The translations under genes were made by a program, and so were the position numbers. The notes under the pieces were generated by a model. The model was not told the DNA's origin. It saw nothing but the letters and a program-made list of their open reading frames with translations, and did no database searches. DNA of 23,414 nt from Bacteroidales bacterium (GTDB taxonomy: Bacteria; Bacteroidota; Bacteroidia; Bacteroidales; P3), in NCBI GenBank assembly GCA_017507285.1, contig JAFWBF010000010.1, forward strand, positions 1 to 23,414, written 5' to 3'. Positions 1-7,409 of the stretch are shown piece by piece. How positions within the stretch are numbered: the stretch's first letter is position 1; each line of letters opens with the position of its first letter.

Positions 1-353
1 ATTATGTGCTTGGTAAAGGAATGTATGGTCTTACGTGTAAGGTCGGGGTTCTTAAACACATCGCCCTTCCAGTTTATATCGTCCTTACATTCGGCATCAA
101 ACTTTGCAGCGTAGTAATATTTGTTCAATATCCTTGCCACAGTGTCGTTGGCAAAGGTTACACTGTCCAGCTGACGGCACCAACCGCACCACGAGGTGTA
201 GAAATCAATAAATCCCAACTTGTTGTTTTGTTTCAAATCCATGCTTCCCATTTTTTCCACGGTAGTCCACTCCACTTGGGCAGCCATCGGCATGGAGGCA
301 CCCACTAGGGCAACAACTATAAGAAGCAGTTTTTTTAATTTCTTACCATTCAT
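1..353 (-). CDS. Thioredoxin-like exported protein, N-terminal part (cut by window start)
   Basis: The minus strand is open from an ATG at 351-353 to the window edge (about 117 residues), so the C-terminus is missing. It begins with a basic, hydrophobic signal peptide (residues 1-25, ending near MAAQ). A thioredoxin-type active site follows: FIDFYTSWCGWC at residues 48-59, with the redox cysteines C56 and C59. The next stretch (LDSVTFAND) fits the thioredoxin_7/DsbD-C-like group, in which a periplasmic Trx domain reduces or exchanges disulfides. The start overlaps the last 11 nt of the SpoIID-domain gene in another frame, so the two are probably translationally coupled. The exact substrate cannot be told. 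Seen: signal peptide, CGWC motif. Inferred: periplasmic disulfide chemistry. Confidence 0.85.
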   Translation of the reverse strand, partial: MNGKKLKKLLLIVVALVGASMPMAAQVEWTTVEKMGSMDLKQNNKLGFIDFYTSWCGWCRQLDSVTFANDTVARILNKYYYAAKFDAECKDDINWKGDVFKNPDLTRKTIHSFTKHI

Positions 354-1764
354 AAACCCATCCGTTTTCTGTTTCAGTATTTTTGTTTGTCGAAGAATTG
401 TCTTCCAATTGCTTCTTTGTGCTCAGCATACGCGAAGCCAAGTCCGAAGTTCTCCTTCCTTTGTCGGCCGGTTCCACATTTTTTTCTTCCACCGGCTCCA
501 GCTCTTGCTTCTGAGGCATGTCGGCAGTTTGATTGGCTTTGGCAATAAAGTCCAAGGCATCGTTGGCATCATCATTAGCATTGGTCGGGCTATCATTGTA
601 GGCCAAATACATAGGAGCTTCCATTTCTTGCACAGGCTCTTGTCCGCCCAAGCGTACAACCTGCGAACCCAAATAGTAATGAGTAAGTATGTCTTTGTAA
701 TCTATACCCAATTCCACCATACGTATGGCACCTTCCTGACTCAGCCCCACACCGTGGCCGTAGCCTTTGCCCTCGAGCACCACCTTGTCGCCATAGTAGA
801 ATACCGAAAAGAATGTAGATTTCAATTTCCAGTCTTTGCGTATGGTTGTAAGCGGCACACCCATTATTTTGGCCTTACGCTCGTCTTGAACAAAGTTTAC
901 CAATTCGTTTCTAACGCTGTCGTTGTTGATATCCAACTTATGATTTTTTGCGAAATAGCCCAACCATTTCTCGGTCGAAAACTCTTTTGTCCATACCGAC
1001 TGTTTCATACCGTACGAGAAAGTATCCTTTACCGAACGCAAGTATGCTATTTCGGACTTCCACACATCTTCAGAGTTGGCGGTTTGCCCTCCGGAGTTGG
1101 AATGGAAGGGAGTTTCAATCAGATTGCCTTCGGCATCAACCAGCACTTCGCCAAAACTTTCCTTAGCAGCCTGTTTTATGTCGTCGCGAATGCAACGGTT
1201 GTGATAAGCTTGGCAGTGAACGTTGTCGCAAAAGTTGTATCCGTCGGCACGGTGCTTTTCCATATTGCGCATAGCCCATGTGCGAGATATTATGGCTTGC
1301 ACCCGAAATATATCGGAGTGCTTTCCATAGATTTCGGATTGGGCCACACCTGCCACATACGATTCAAATTCCACATGATTGACCATCTGGAGGTATTTGC
1401 TGCCAAGGGCTGTAACTATAAGGTCATCTTCATACGAGCGTTGCTTGCAACCTTTTGGCGAGATGTATAAGAAAGCCTCTTCGTCGGCCGAAACAAAAGA
1501 TACGGTAGCAAAGTTTCCCATTTTTTTGCCATTAACAACCACTACCACTTCCTTGGCAAAAGGAGTAAGCTCCACAAAGTCACCTGCCGAGAGGCCCGAA
1601 GCTATGGTATCGACCTCATCGGCAACCAAAGCATAGGAAGTTTTTTCAAATGAAACCTTGGCCGTAGTTATATTGGCGGTCGAAAATACTCTTACTTTCA
1701 CCTTCTCCGCAAATACCACTGCAGGTATAAGCAACAACATCAGTATGTAACCTTTTTTTATCAT
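343..1764 (-). CDS. SpoIID/LytB-domain protein (putative peptidoglycan lytic enzyme)
   Basis: A 473-residue protein with an N-terminal signal peptide (residues 1-19) and a SpoIID/LytB domain over about residues 125-375. Conserved landmarks are FESYVAGVAQSE (133-144), HCQAY (183-187), HSNSGG (221-226) and GKGYGHGVGLSQEGA (332-346). In sporulating Firmicutes SpoIID cleaves glycan strands as a lytic transglycosylase. The glutamate aligned with its catalytic residue would be E144. The last ~95 residues form an acidic, Asn/Glu/Lys-rich tail with no recognised domain. The organism shows no sign of sporulation, so a role in envelope peptidoglycan turnover is inferred. The gene starts 2 nt after the lpxB stop codon and overlaps the thioredoxin-like gene, forming one operon. 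Confidence 0.88.
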   Translation of the reverse strand: MIKKGYILMLLLIPAVVFAEKVKVRVFSTANITTAKVSFEKTSYALVADEVDTIASGLSAGDFVELTPFAKEVVVVVNGKKMGNFATVSFVSADEEAFLYISPKGCKQRSYEDDLIVTALGSKYLQMVNHVEFESYVAGVAQSEIYGKHSDIFRVQAIISRTWAMRNMEKHRADGYNFCDNVHCQAYHNRCIRDDIKQAAKESFGEVLVDAEGNLIETPFHSNSGGQTANSEDVWKSEIAYLRSVKDTFSYGMKQSVWTKEFSTEKWLGYFAKNHKLDINNDSVRNELVNFVQDERKAKIMGVPLTTIRKDWKLKSTFFSVFYYGDKVVLEGKGYGHGVGLSQEGAIRMVELGIDYKDILTHYYLGSQVVRLGGQEPVQEMEAPMYLAYNDSPTNANDDANDALDFIAKANQTADMPQKQELEPVEEKNVEPADKGRRTSDLASRMLSTKKQLEDNSSTNKNTETENGWVYEW

Positions 1765-1766
1765 CT

Positions 1767-2894
1767 TTATTTTGTACCCTTTAATGTTTTCAGAATGGAT
1801 AGCACCGCTTTGTCCGACACACCTTGGCTTCCTAGCATTTTTTCGATGTTTTCGTACTCTGCCACCATCGTCATTCTATTGTTTTTGTCCTTAGTTATTT
1901 TGGAAAACTCGGTTTCCAATGTGTTTTTGTTTAAATCTTCTTGTATCAATTCCCTTACAACCGGTTTGTTTGCTATCAGATTTACCAGCGAAATGTACTC
2001 TACCTTTGCAAAGCGCTTTGCGAAAGCTACTGTGAGGGCATTGGCTCTATAGCATACCACTTGCGGCAAATGAAACAACGCTGCTTCCAGAGTTGCGGTG
2101 CCTGAGGTGATAACACCTGCAAACGCCGATTGTAGCAATAAATACGTTTGATTGTACACTAAGGTTACATTTTCGGATGTTAAAAAAGGTTTATAGAACG
2201 AATTGCCCAGCAAAGTCATACCGGCAATAACGAAATTATATTCGGGATGACGGCTTGCGAGATCTGCCATGGTTGGCATCATTTTTCGCAACTCCATTTT
2301 CCGGCTTCCGGGCATAAGAGCAATTATTGGACGGTCGTCAAGATTGTGCTGACGGCGAAATTCGTCGGCAGTATGACCACTGTTAAAGTCGGCAACGGCA
2401 TCTAGCAACGGATGACCCACATACTCCACATTCTCCACCCCATATTTGTCGTAAAAAGGTTTCTCGAAAGGTAGTATCACAAACATCTTGTCGAGCACCC
2501 TACGCATCGTTTTAATCCTCCCCTTTTTCCATGCCCACACCTGGGGCGAGATATAATAAAAGTTCTTGAATCCATGGCTATGGGTAAACTTGGCAATACG
2601 AAGGTTGAACCCCGGATAGTCTATAAAAATAACCGCATCGGGCTTATAGGCAAGTATGTCTTGCTTGCACAGCCTTATGTTGGCCAACACTGTACGCAGG
2701 TGTGCCACCACCTCCACTATGCCCATAATGGCAAGGTCGCGAATATGTTTTACCATCGTCCCACCCACACTTTGCATGAGGTCGCCACCCCAAAAACGCA
2801 CTTCGGCCTGCGGGTCGTGACGGTATATTGCTTTCATAAGGTTGGAGCCATGCAAGTCGCCCGAGGCTTCGCCGGATATAATGTAGTATTTCAT
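1767..2894 (-). CDS. lpxB: Lipid-A-disaccharide synthase
   Basis: A 375-residue GT19 glycosyltransferase, close to the usual LpxB length. It joins UDP-2,3-diacylglucosamine and lipid X to give the tetraacyl disaccharide-1-phosphate of lipid A, at the inner face of the inner membrane. Visible family motifs are GEASGD (8-13), FWGGDLM (34-40), LAIMGIVEV (54-62), IDYPGFN (91-97), YISPQVWAWK (114-123), VGHPLLD (159-165), MPGSRK (194-199) and SGTATLEAALF (264-274). The ATG at 2894 places GEASGD at the expected distance from the N-terminus. The SpoIID gene follows after 2 nt. The gap to the small membrane protein upstream is 122 nt and shows no clear TAnnTTTG promoter, so transcription may come from further upstream. 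Confidence 0.97.
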   Translation of the reverse strand: MKYYIISGEASGDLHGSNLMKAIYRHDPQAEVRFWGGDLMQSVGGTMVKHIRDLAIMGIVEVVAHLRTVLANIRLCKQDILAYKPDAVIFIDYPGFNLRIAKFTHSHGFKNFYYISPQVWAWKKGRIKTMRRVLDKMFVILPFEKPFYDKYGVENVEYVGHPLLDAVADFNSGHTADEFRRQHNLDDRPIIALMPGSRKMELRKMMPTMADLASRHPEYNFVIAGMTLLGNSFYKPFLTSENVTLVYNQTYLLLQSAFAGVITSGTATLEAALFHLPQVVCYRANALTVAFAKRFAKVEYISLVNLIANKPVVRELIQEDLNKNTLETEFSKITKDKNNRMTMVAEYENIEKMLGSQGVSDKAVLSILKTLKGTK

Positions 2895-3016
2895 AAAAAA
2901 TAATCCTATCTTTTAATTTATTATCTATATAATCATATTACTTTGTAGAGGTACCGCAGGCACCCACACCGAGTATGATTATACGATAATTTTCGGGATA
3001 GGTTACTATGAAAAGG

Positions 3017-3292
3017 CTACAATATTTGGCCCATCTTGACCAAAAGAATAATAAAAGGTAACATTGTGGCAAACAACGCCAAGGCAATTCCCTTGGCCGC
3101 CGACATATACTGCAACTTCTTGACGTAATAGCGCAACAACACCACGGGAACAACAAACGAAAGGACAAAGAATTTTAGATTATCCACCACCGGCAAAGCC
3201 ATAAGCAGCATAAAACCGGCCACTACCACCACCGACAACACTATGCTACCCAAGGCTACCAACATCCCGCAAACTACAGTATCTTTCTTCAT
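3017..3292 (-). CDS. Small hydrophobic membrane protein, unknown function
   Basis: A 91-residue protein from the ATG at 3290-3292. A TTG three codons upstream (3301), overlapping the LysE-gene stop codon, is an alternative start. It has three predicted membrane segments: about residues 6-34 (VVCGMLVALGSIV...), 41-55 (FFVLSFVVPVVLL) and 68-88, with a short basic stretch (RYYVKK) between the second and third. I do not recognise the family. It follows the LysE-type exporter gene by a few nucleotides and precedes lpxB, so it is probably co-transcribed with the exporter. Length and hydrophobicity alone do not allow a function to be assigned. Confidence 0.65.
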   Translation of the reverse strand: MKKDTVVCGMLVALGSIVLSVVVVAGFMLLMALPVVDNLKFFVLSFVVPVVLLRYYVKKLQYMSAAKGIALALFATMLPFIILLVKMGQIL

Positions 3293-3297
3293 GCTGT

Positions 3298-3990
3298 TCA
3301 AAATATTTCTACAATCTCTTTGGGAAGAAATTCGCTAACTATAAAATATACACCTACCGCCATAAGTATCACACCTACCACTTTGTTTACTATATGCAGT
3401 ATATTTGGAGTAAGAATGGTCTTCAACTTATAGGATATGGCACACTTGAGAATATCAAAGCTAAGGATGGTAACAAGCAACGAAATCATAAAAAGATAGC
3501 TCTGCTCCCTTGCCGTAAACGACGAGGCAATACCTACAGGTATAAGCCAATAAACCCACACCGAAGGATTGGCAATATTAAAAAGGAATCCCTTGCCAAT
3601 GTAAGGAAGGTAGGACGTTTTTTTCTTCTTAAACTCCACCGTAGAGGCGATGCCGGGATCTTTTGATACGGTTTTACGCATATAAGTGTATACGCCGAAT
3701 AGCACCATAACAATGCCGCCTGCAATAGAAAGAATCATCTTACTTTGTGGATTGTCCATAAGCGACGAAAAACCCAACAAAGTAAGAAAAACCATAAATA
3801 TATCGCTAAGCGAAATACCTAAAGCCAAATGTACACCGGCCTTGAAGCCATTGGTAAGACTTGTTTGGATAAGGGCAAACATTGCCGGGCCTGCAACAAA
3901 AGAAAGGGTAACACCAAACCCTACTCCCTTGGCAATAGTAGAAGCATAGCCGACTAAGTCTATAGCAAGTATGTGACAGCTTTGTAACAT
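3298..3990 (-). CDS. LysE/RhtB-family amino-acid exporter
   Basis: A 230-residue polytopic inner-membrane protein of the LysE/RhtB translocator superfamily, whose characterised members export amino acids. The family hallmark near the N-terminus is present: GFGVTLSFVAGPAMFALIQT (24-43) followed by GFKAGVHLALGISLSD (48-63). A second conserved region is KGFLFNIANPSVWVYW (133-148), with the Asn-Pro pair. About six membrane segments are separated by a basic loop (residues 105-128, KKKK). The substrate cannot be predicted. A TATCTTTG -7-like element lies about 55 nt upstream of the start, and the next gene begins at its stop codon. Confidence 0.88.
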   Translation of the reverse strand: MLQSCHILAIDLVGYASTIAKGVGFGVTLSFVAGPAMFALIQTSLTNGFKAGVHLALGISLSDIFMVFLTLLGFSSLMDNPQSKMILSIAGGIVMVLFGVYTYMRKTVSKDPGIASTVEFKKKKTSYLPYIGKGFLFNIANPSVWVYWLIPVGIASSFTAREQSYLFMISLLVTILSFDILKCAISYKLKTILTPNILHIVNKVVGVILMAVGVYFIVSEFLPKEIVEIF

Positions 3991-4045
3991 TTAACCGAGT
4001 GTTTTTTAATCTTTTAGTTTCTTTTATCCTTATCAAAACAATTTG

Positions 4046-4053
4046 CAAAGATA
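4046..4053 (-). promoter_or_regulatory. Bacteroidota -7 element (TATCTTTG) before the LysE-type gene
   Basis: Read on the minus strand this is TATCTTTG, a match to the Bacteroidota -7 consensus TAnnTTTG, 56 nt upstream of the LysE-type start codon. I see no TTG at the expected -33 distance, so only the -7 half is supported. Confidence 0.5.
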
Positions 4054-4111
4054 CGTATTCTTTTGAAATAATAGGCAGTAGTACGTTAGTTTTTTTTTCG
4101 CCAACCACCTT

Positions 4112-4705
4112 TTATTTTAGCGAAGCAATAACGGTAGCAAGATTGTCCACAAACATATTTACCGCCAAAGCCAAAAGAATAACTCCGAAGAACTTTCGCA
4201 AAATAAAGATGGTTGCTTTGCCCAAAACCTTCTCAATCTTATCAATCGAAGCCAGCACTATAAAAGCAAACAGCACATTGAGGAACAAAGCTATCAGTAT
4301 GTTTATCACAGCATGGTCGGCACGTAGCGAGAGCAAGGCTGTCAATGCTCCCGGACCCGCAATAAGCGGAAAAGCTATCGGCACAATAGAAGCTCCATTG
4401 CCTCCGCCTTCATTTTTGATAATCTCAATACCCAAAACCATCTCCAACGCCAAAATAAAGATGACTAGAGCCCCGGCCACTGCAAAGGATGCCGAATCGA
4501 CACCGAAGAGTTTAAGCAACGCATCGCCCGAATAAAAGAATACCACAAACAGCACCAGCGATGCCAAGCATGCCTGCCATGGTTTAATACTCTTCTGCTG
4601 ATTTTTCAGACTTAAAAAAATTGGTATCGACCCCGTAACATCTATTATAGCAAACAACACTACAAACGCACTGACGATTTCTACAAAATTTATTTCCGAG
4701 AACAT
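4112..4705 (-). CDS. MarC/UPF0056-family integral membrane protein
   Basis: A 197-residue, six-segment inner-membrane protein of the MarC (UPF0056) family. Typical features are IDVTGSIPIFLSL in the first half, the central GIEIIKNEGGG loop and PIAFPLIAGPGALTALLSL, the most conserved family motif. The early link to multiple antibiotic resistance is not well supported, and the transported substrate of MarC proteins is unknown. The gene is upstream of the LysE-type exporter on the same strand. The 121-nt gap contains a candidate promoter, so the two may be separate transcripts. The ATG start and length match the family well. Confidence 0.9.
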   Translation of the reverse strand: MFSEINFVEIVSAFVVLFAIIDVTGSIPIFLSLKNQQKSIKPWQACLASLVLFVVFFYSGDALLKLFGVDSASFAVAGALVIFILALEMVLGIEIIKNEGGGNGASIVPIAFPLIAGPGALTALLSLRADHAVINILIALFLNVLFAFIVLASIDKIEKVLGKATIFILRKFFGVILLALAVNMFVDNLATVIASLK

Positions 4706-4783
4706 ATCAAATTATAGTTTCTGTTTTTATTATTGAACAATCTTACAGCAATAGAGTTTCCCTTCCAACCTCTAATTTTAAGC

Positions 4784-4812
4784 TATAAAAAAGGGGTGTT
4801 TTCCACCCCTTT
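4784..4812 (-). terminator. Rho-independent terminator of the CoA-transferase gene
   Basis: A perfect 9-bp stem (AAAGGGGTG at 4790-4798 pairing with CACCCCTTT at 4804-4812) closes a 5-nt loop. Read on the minus strand it is followed by a run of T, 31 nt past the CoA-transferase stop codon. Confidence 0.93.
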
Positions 4813-4843
4813 CAATATTAATTGTGTATATTGGAATACTTTT

Positions 4844-6151
4844 TTATTTCTTTACAAAATGATAGTGCGAACCGAAACGGTTGAAAGCAGCTTCGTCCAA
4901 TTCTTCTTGGAAACGAGGATCGGCAACCGAAATAATCAGTTTGGCACGTTCTTGAAGTGTTTTTCCGTAAAGGTTTACTGCACCATGTTCGGTTACAAAC
5001 CAGTGGATATGGTTACGAGTAGTTACCACACCTGCACCTTCGGCAAGAGTCGGAGCAATTTTGCTTACCCCCTTGGCTGTAACGGAAGGCATTGCAATGA
5101 TGGCTTTACCACCTTTGGAGCGCGAAGCACCATAAATAAAGTCTATCTGACCACCTACGCCAGAATAGAACTTAGTTCCCAAAGAGTCGGCACATACTTG
5201 TCCGGTAATATCTACTTGAAGAGCCGAGTTGATAGACACCATTTTTGGTTGTTGAGCTATAACAAATGGGTCGTTGGTATAAGCCACATCTTTCATAAGC
5301 ACGCGAGGATTGTTGTGCAAGAAATCGTAAGTCTTTTGCGAACCCATAACGAAAGTAGATACCATTTTATATTTGTCCAAAGCCTTGTTGGCACCGGTAA
5401 CAATTCCGCGTTCTACAAGATCCAATATACCATCCGAGAACATTTCGGTATGAACACCAAGGTCTTTGTGGTTTGTCAAGCACGAAAGAGTAGCATTAGG
5501 AATAGAACCTATACCCATTTGAAGGCAAGCGCCATCCTCGATAAGTTCGGCACAGTGATGTCCGATAGCTTTTTCTATTTCCGAAGGTTGACCGGGAGCA
5601 GCTGTTTCAAGAGGTTCGTCCTTTTCTACAAATATATCTATATTGCTAAGGTGAATAAGACCGTCGCCAAAAGTGCGAGGCACGTATTTGTTGATTACAG
5701 CAATGGTAAAGTCGGCATTTTCTACTGCTGCAAGAGTAGCATCAACCGAAGGACCCATCGAAACATAACCAAATTCGTCCGGAGGAGTTACTTGAATAAG
5801 AGCAACATTACACTTGATATAATTGTCGCGATAAAGGCGAGCTGTTTCGTTCAAGAATACAGGAATGTAATCGGCATAGCCTTGTTGTACACTCTTGCGA
5901 ACATTTGCACCTACAAAGAAAGCATCGTGTTGGAACACGCCTTCGAATTTAGGATCTACGTATGGTGCAGGACCTTCGGTATGTAGGTGATGGATATGTA
6001 CGTCCTTAAGTTCACCTCTTTCTCCGCGTTCGCACATTGCTTCTATCAAACACATTGGTGCACACGACACTGAACTAATATGCACGTGGTCGCCCGATTT
6101 TATTACTTTTACAGCTTCTTCAGCTGAAACTGCATTATATAGTTTTGCCAT
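4844..6151 (-). CDS. Acetyl-CoA hydrolase/transferase family CoA-transferase (4-hydroxybutyrate/butyrate type)
   Basis: A 435-residue family I CoA-transferase that should move CoA between acetate and a short-chain acyl-CoA through a glutamyl-CoA intermediate. The probable catalytic glutamate is E236 in HTEMFSDG (234-241). Other family features are CLIEAM (34-39), DEFGYVSMG (125-133), LQMGIGSIPNA (210-220) and GVGGQIDFIYGASRSKGGKA (331-350). Length and layout match 4-hydroxybutyrate and butyryl-CoA:acetate CoA-transferases used by butyrate-forming anaerobes. A plain acetyl-CoA hydrolase or a succinyl-CoA-using relative cannot be excluded. It is a single-gene transcript, with a canonical promoter at 6196-6226 and a strong terminator at 4784-4812. 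No other butyrate-pathway gene is in the window. Confidence 0.9.
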   Translation of the reverse strand: MAKLYNAVSAEEAVKVIKSGDHVHISSVSCAPMCLIEAMCERGERGELKDVHIHHLHTEGPAPYVDPKFEGVFQHDAFFVGANVRKSVQQGYADYIPVFLNETARLYRDNYIKCNVALIQVTPPDEFGYVSMGPSVDATLAAVENADFTIAVINKYVPRTFGDGLIHLSNIDIFVEKDEPLETAAPGQPSEIEKAIGHHCAELIEDGACLQMGIGSIPNATLSCLTNHKDLGVHTEMFSDGILDLVERGIVTGANKALDKYKMVSTFVMGSQKTYDFLHNNPRVLMKDVAYTNDPFVIAQQPKMVSINSALQVDITGQVCADSLGTKFYSGVGGQIDFIYGASRSKGGKAIIAMPSVTAKGVSKIAPTLAEGAGVVTTRNHIHWFVTEHGAVNLYGKTLQERAKLIISVADPRFQEELDEAAFNRFGSHYHFVKK

Positions 6152-6195
6152 TATTATATTGTATTATTATTGTTTTACTTCGTTTTTTCGAACTG

Positions 6196-6226
6196 CAAAG
6201 GTACTATTTTTTTCTCATATCTGCAA
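6196..6226 (-). promoter_or_regulatory. Bacteroidota promoter (TTG-N20-TACCTTTG) of the CoA-transferase gene
   Basis: On the minus strand a TTG (-33) at 6226-6224 is followed by exactly 20 nt and then TACCTTTG (-7) at 6203-6196. This matches the Bacteroidota consensus and gives a leader of roughly 40 nt before the ATG at 6151. Confidence 0.85.
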
Positions 6227-6292
6227 TACTTTTTTTTCGCAAGGAAATAATCTACTATATTGCAATCATTTACATTCGGTATATAATATCTT

Positions 6293-7360
6293 TTATAGTT
6301 CTGTTATCCATTCTTTTATCTTCTGTTCGTCTGTTAGCTTGCATATTAGCAACGAATTGTCACGATAAGCTACCAGATAATTTTCCAATCCTTGCACCAC
6401 CGCTTCTACACCTTCTTGTATATTTACTATTGTACCGTTGGTGTTTACAAGTACAACCTTGCCTGCCACTGCATTGTTGTTGTTATCTTTGGCAGCATGG
6501 GTAAATAGCGAGCCCCAAGTCCCGATATCGCTCCAGCCAAAGTTGGCAGGAATAGTGTAAGTGTTTGGCGATTTTTCCATCACCCCGTAGTCGATAGAGA
6601 TGTTGGTACAGTCGGCAAAATTGGTATTGATAAAGTGCTGCTCGCCTTCGGTGGCAAACACATCTTTGCCTCTATCGAACACTGCCACTATCTCGGGCAA
6701 ATAGTTATCGAAAGCGGCTTTTATTCCACTCATCGACCATACAAATATTCCCGAGTTCCAGAAGTAGTTACCTGCTGCAAAGAACTGTTTGGCCTTTTCG
6801 AGGTTTGGCTTTTCGGTAAAGCTTTTCAGTTTAACCACTGTTCCCAAGTTGGCTTCAGAGTCCTCGTCCACTTGTATATATCCGTAACCTGTTTCGGGGC
6901 GTGTAGGTTGTATGCCTATAGTAAGCAATGATTGACTATGCTCGGGCTGTGCCACAAAATCGAAAGCCTTTGATATGATACGTTGAAACTCCATCTCGTT
7001 TGTTACCAAATGGTCGGCAGGAGTAACCACTATGTTGGCATCTTTACACTTGGCCATTATACGGTATGTGGCGTAGGCTATACACGGAGCCGTGTTCCTA
7101 CGTATAGGTTCGCACAGCACTTGGTCCGGCTTTATCTGCGGCAGGTGTTCGAGCACCAAGTCCTTGTAAGCAGCATTGGTTACCACCAAAAAATTCTCGG
7201 CCGGCACTATGGGCAGAAATCTGTCGAACGTGCTACGAATAAAACTTTTGCCTATTCCCAATATATCTAAGAACTGCTTTGGATAATTGTCCTTGCTCAA
7301 AGGCCAAAAGCGGCTGCCTATGCCACCGGCCATTATCACACAATAATTTTGTTTTGCCAT
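6293..7360 (-). CDS. manC: Mannose-1-phosphate guanylyltransferase (GDP-mannose pyrophosphorylase)
   Basis: A 355-residue cytoplasmic nucleotidyltransferase that makes GDP-mannose from GTP and mannose-1-phosphate. The GT-A signature MAGGIGSRFWPLSKDNYPKQ occupies residues 10-29. Further motifs are CEPIRRNTAP (83-92), TPADH (113-117), RPETGYGYIQ (154-163), FTEKP (181-185), FWNSGIFVW (200-208), SIDYGVMEK (255-263) and FGWSDIGTW (274-282). It lacks the C-terminal cupin isomerase domain of bifunctional enzymes. The ATG at 7358-7360 is chosen over one 15 nt upstream because a GGAGG lies just before it and overlaps the upstream ATG. It follows the Na/Pi cotransporter gene by 49 nt. Its product would feed the mannosyl lipid made by the DPM1-like enzyme at 20399-21124. 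Confidence 0.95.
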   Translation of the reverse strand: MAKQNYCVIMAGGIGSRFWPLSKDNYPKQFLDILGIGKSFIRSTFDRFLPIVPAENFLVVTNAAYKDLVLEHLPQIKPDQVLCEPIRRNTAPCIAYATYRIMAKCKDANIVVTPADHLVTNEMEFQRIISKAFDFVAQPEHSQSLLTIGIQPTRPETGYGYIQVDEDSEANLGTVVKLKSFTEKPNLEKAKQFFAAGNYFWNSGIFVWSMSGIKAAFDNYLPEIVAVFDRGKDVFATEGEQHFINTNFADCTNISIDYGVMEKSPNTYTIPANFGWSDIGTWGSLFTHAAKDNNNNAVAGKVVLVNTNGTIVNIQEGVEAVVQGLENYLVAYRDNSLLICKLTDEQKIKEWITEL

Positions 7361-7368
7361 ATCACAAT

Positions 7369-7373
7369 CCTCC
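7369..7373 (-). promoter_or_regulatory. Strong Shine-Dalgarno (GGAGG) that fixes the manC start
   Basis: GGAGG on the minus strand ends 8 nt before the ATG at 7360 and overlaps the alternative upstream ATG at 7375. A site this strong is uncommon in this window and supports the shorter protein. Confidence 0.75.
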
Positions 7374-7409
7374 ATGTTATATTATCAAAAAGAAATGTAT
7401 GTTACTTAA

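Noticed and set aside
220..1470. Long plus-strand frame of 416 codons opposite the SpoIID gene
   Set aside because: Antisense shadow: rich in Phe, His, Cys and Arg, no domain, while the opposite strand has all SpoIID motifs.
2938..3168. Minus-strand 76-codon frame overlapping the small membrane protein, ending in YRIIILGVGACGTSTK
   Set aside because: The tail looks superficially protein-like, which raised the idea of a frameshifted extension of the membrane protein. The overlapping part is Cys/Trp/Arg-rich as in a shadow frame, and there is no start codon specific to the tail.
4733..5986. Long plus-strand frame of 417 codons opposite the CoA-transferase
   Set aside because: Antisense shadow of a clear CoA-transferase gene; it also runs through that gene's terminator.
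7361..7375. manC start at the upstream ATG (7375)
   Set aside because: That ATG overlaps the GGAGG ribosome-binding site of the downstream ATG at 7360, and the extra five residues are not part of the family.
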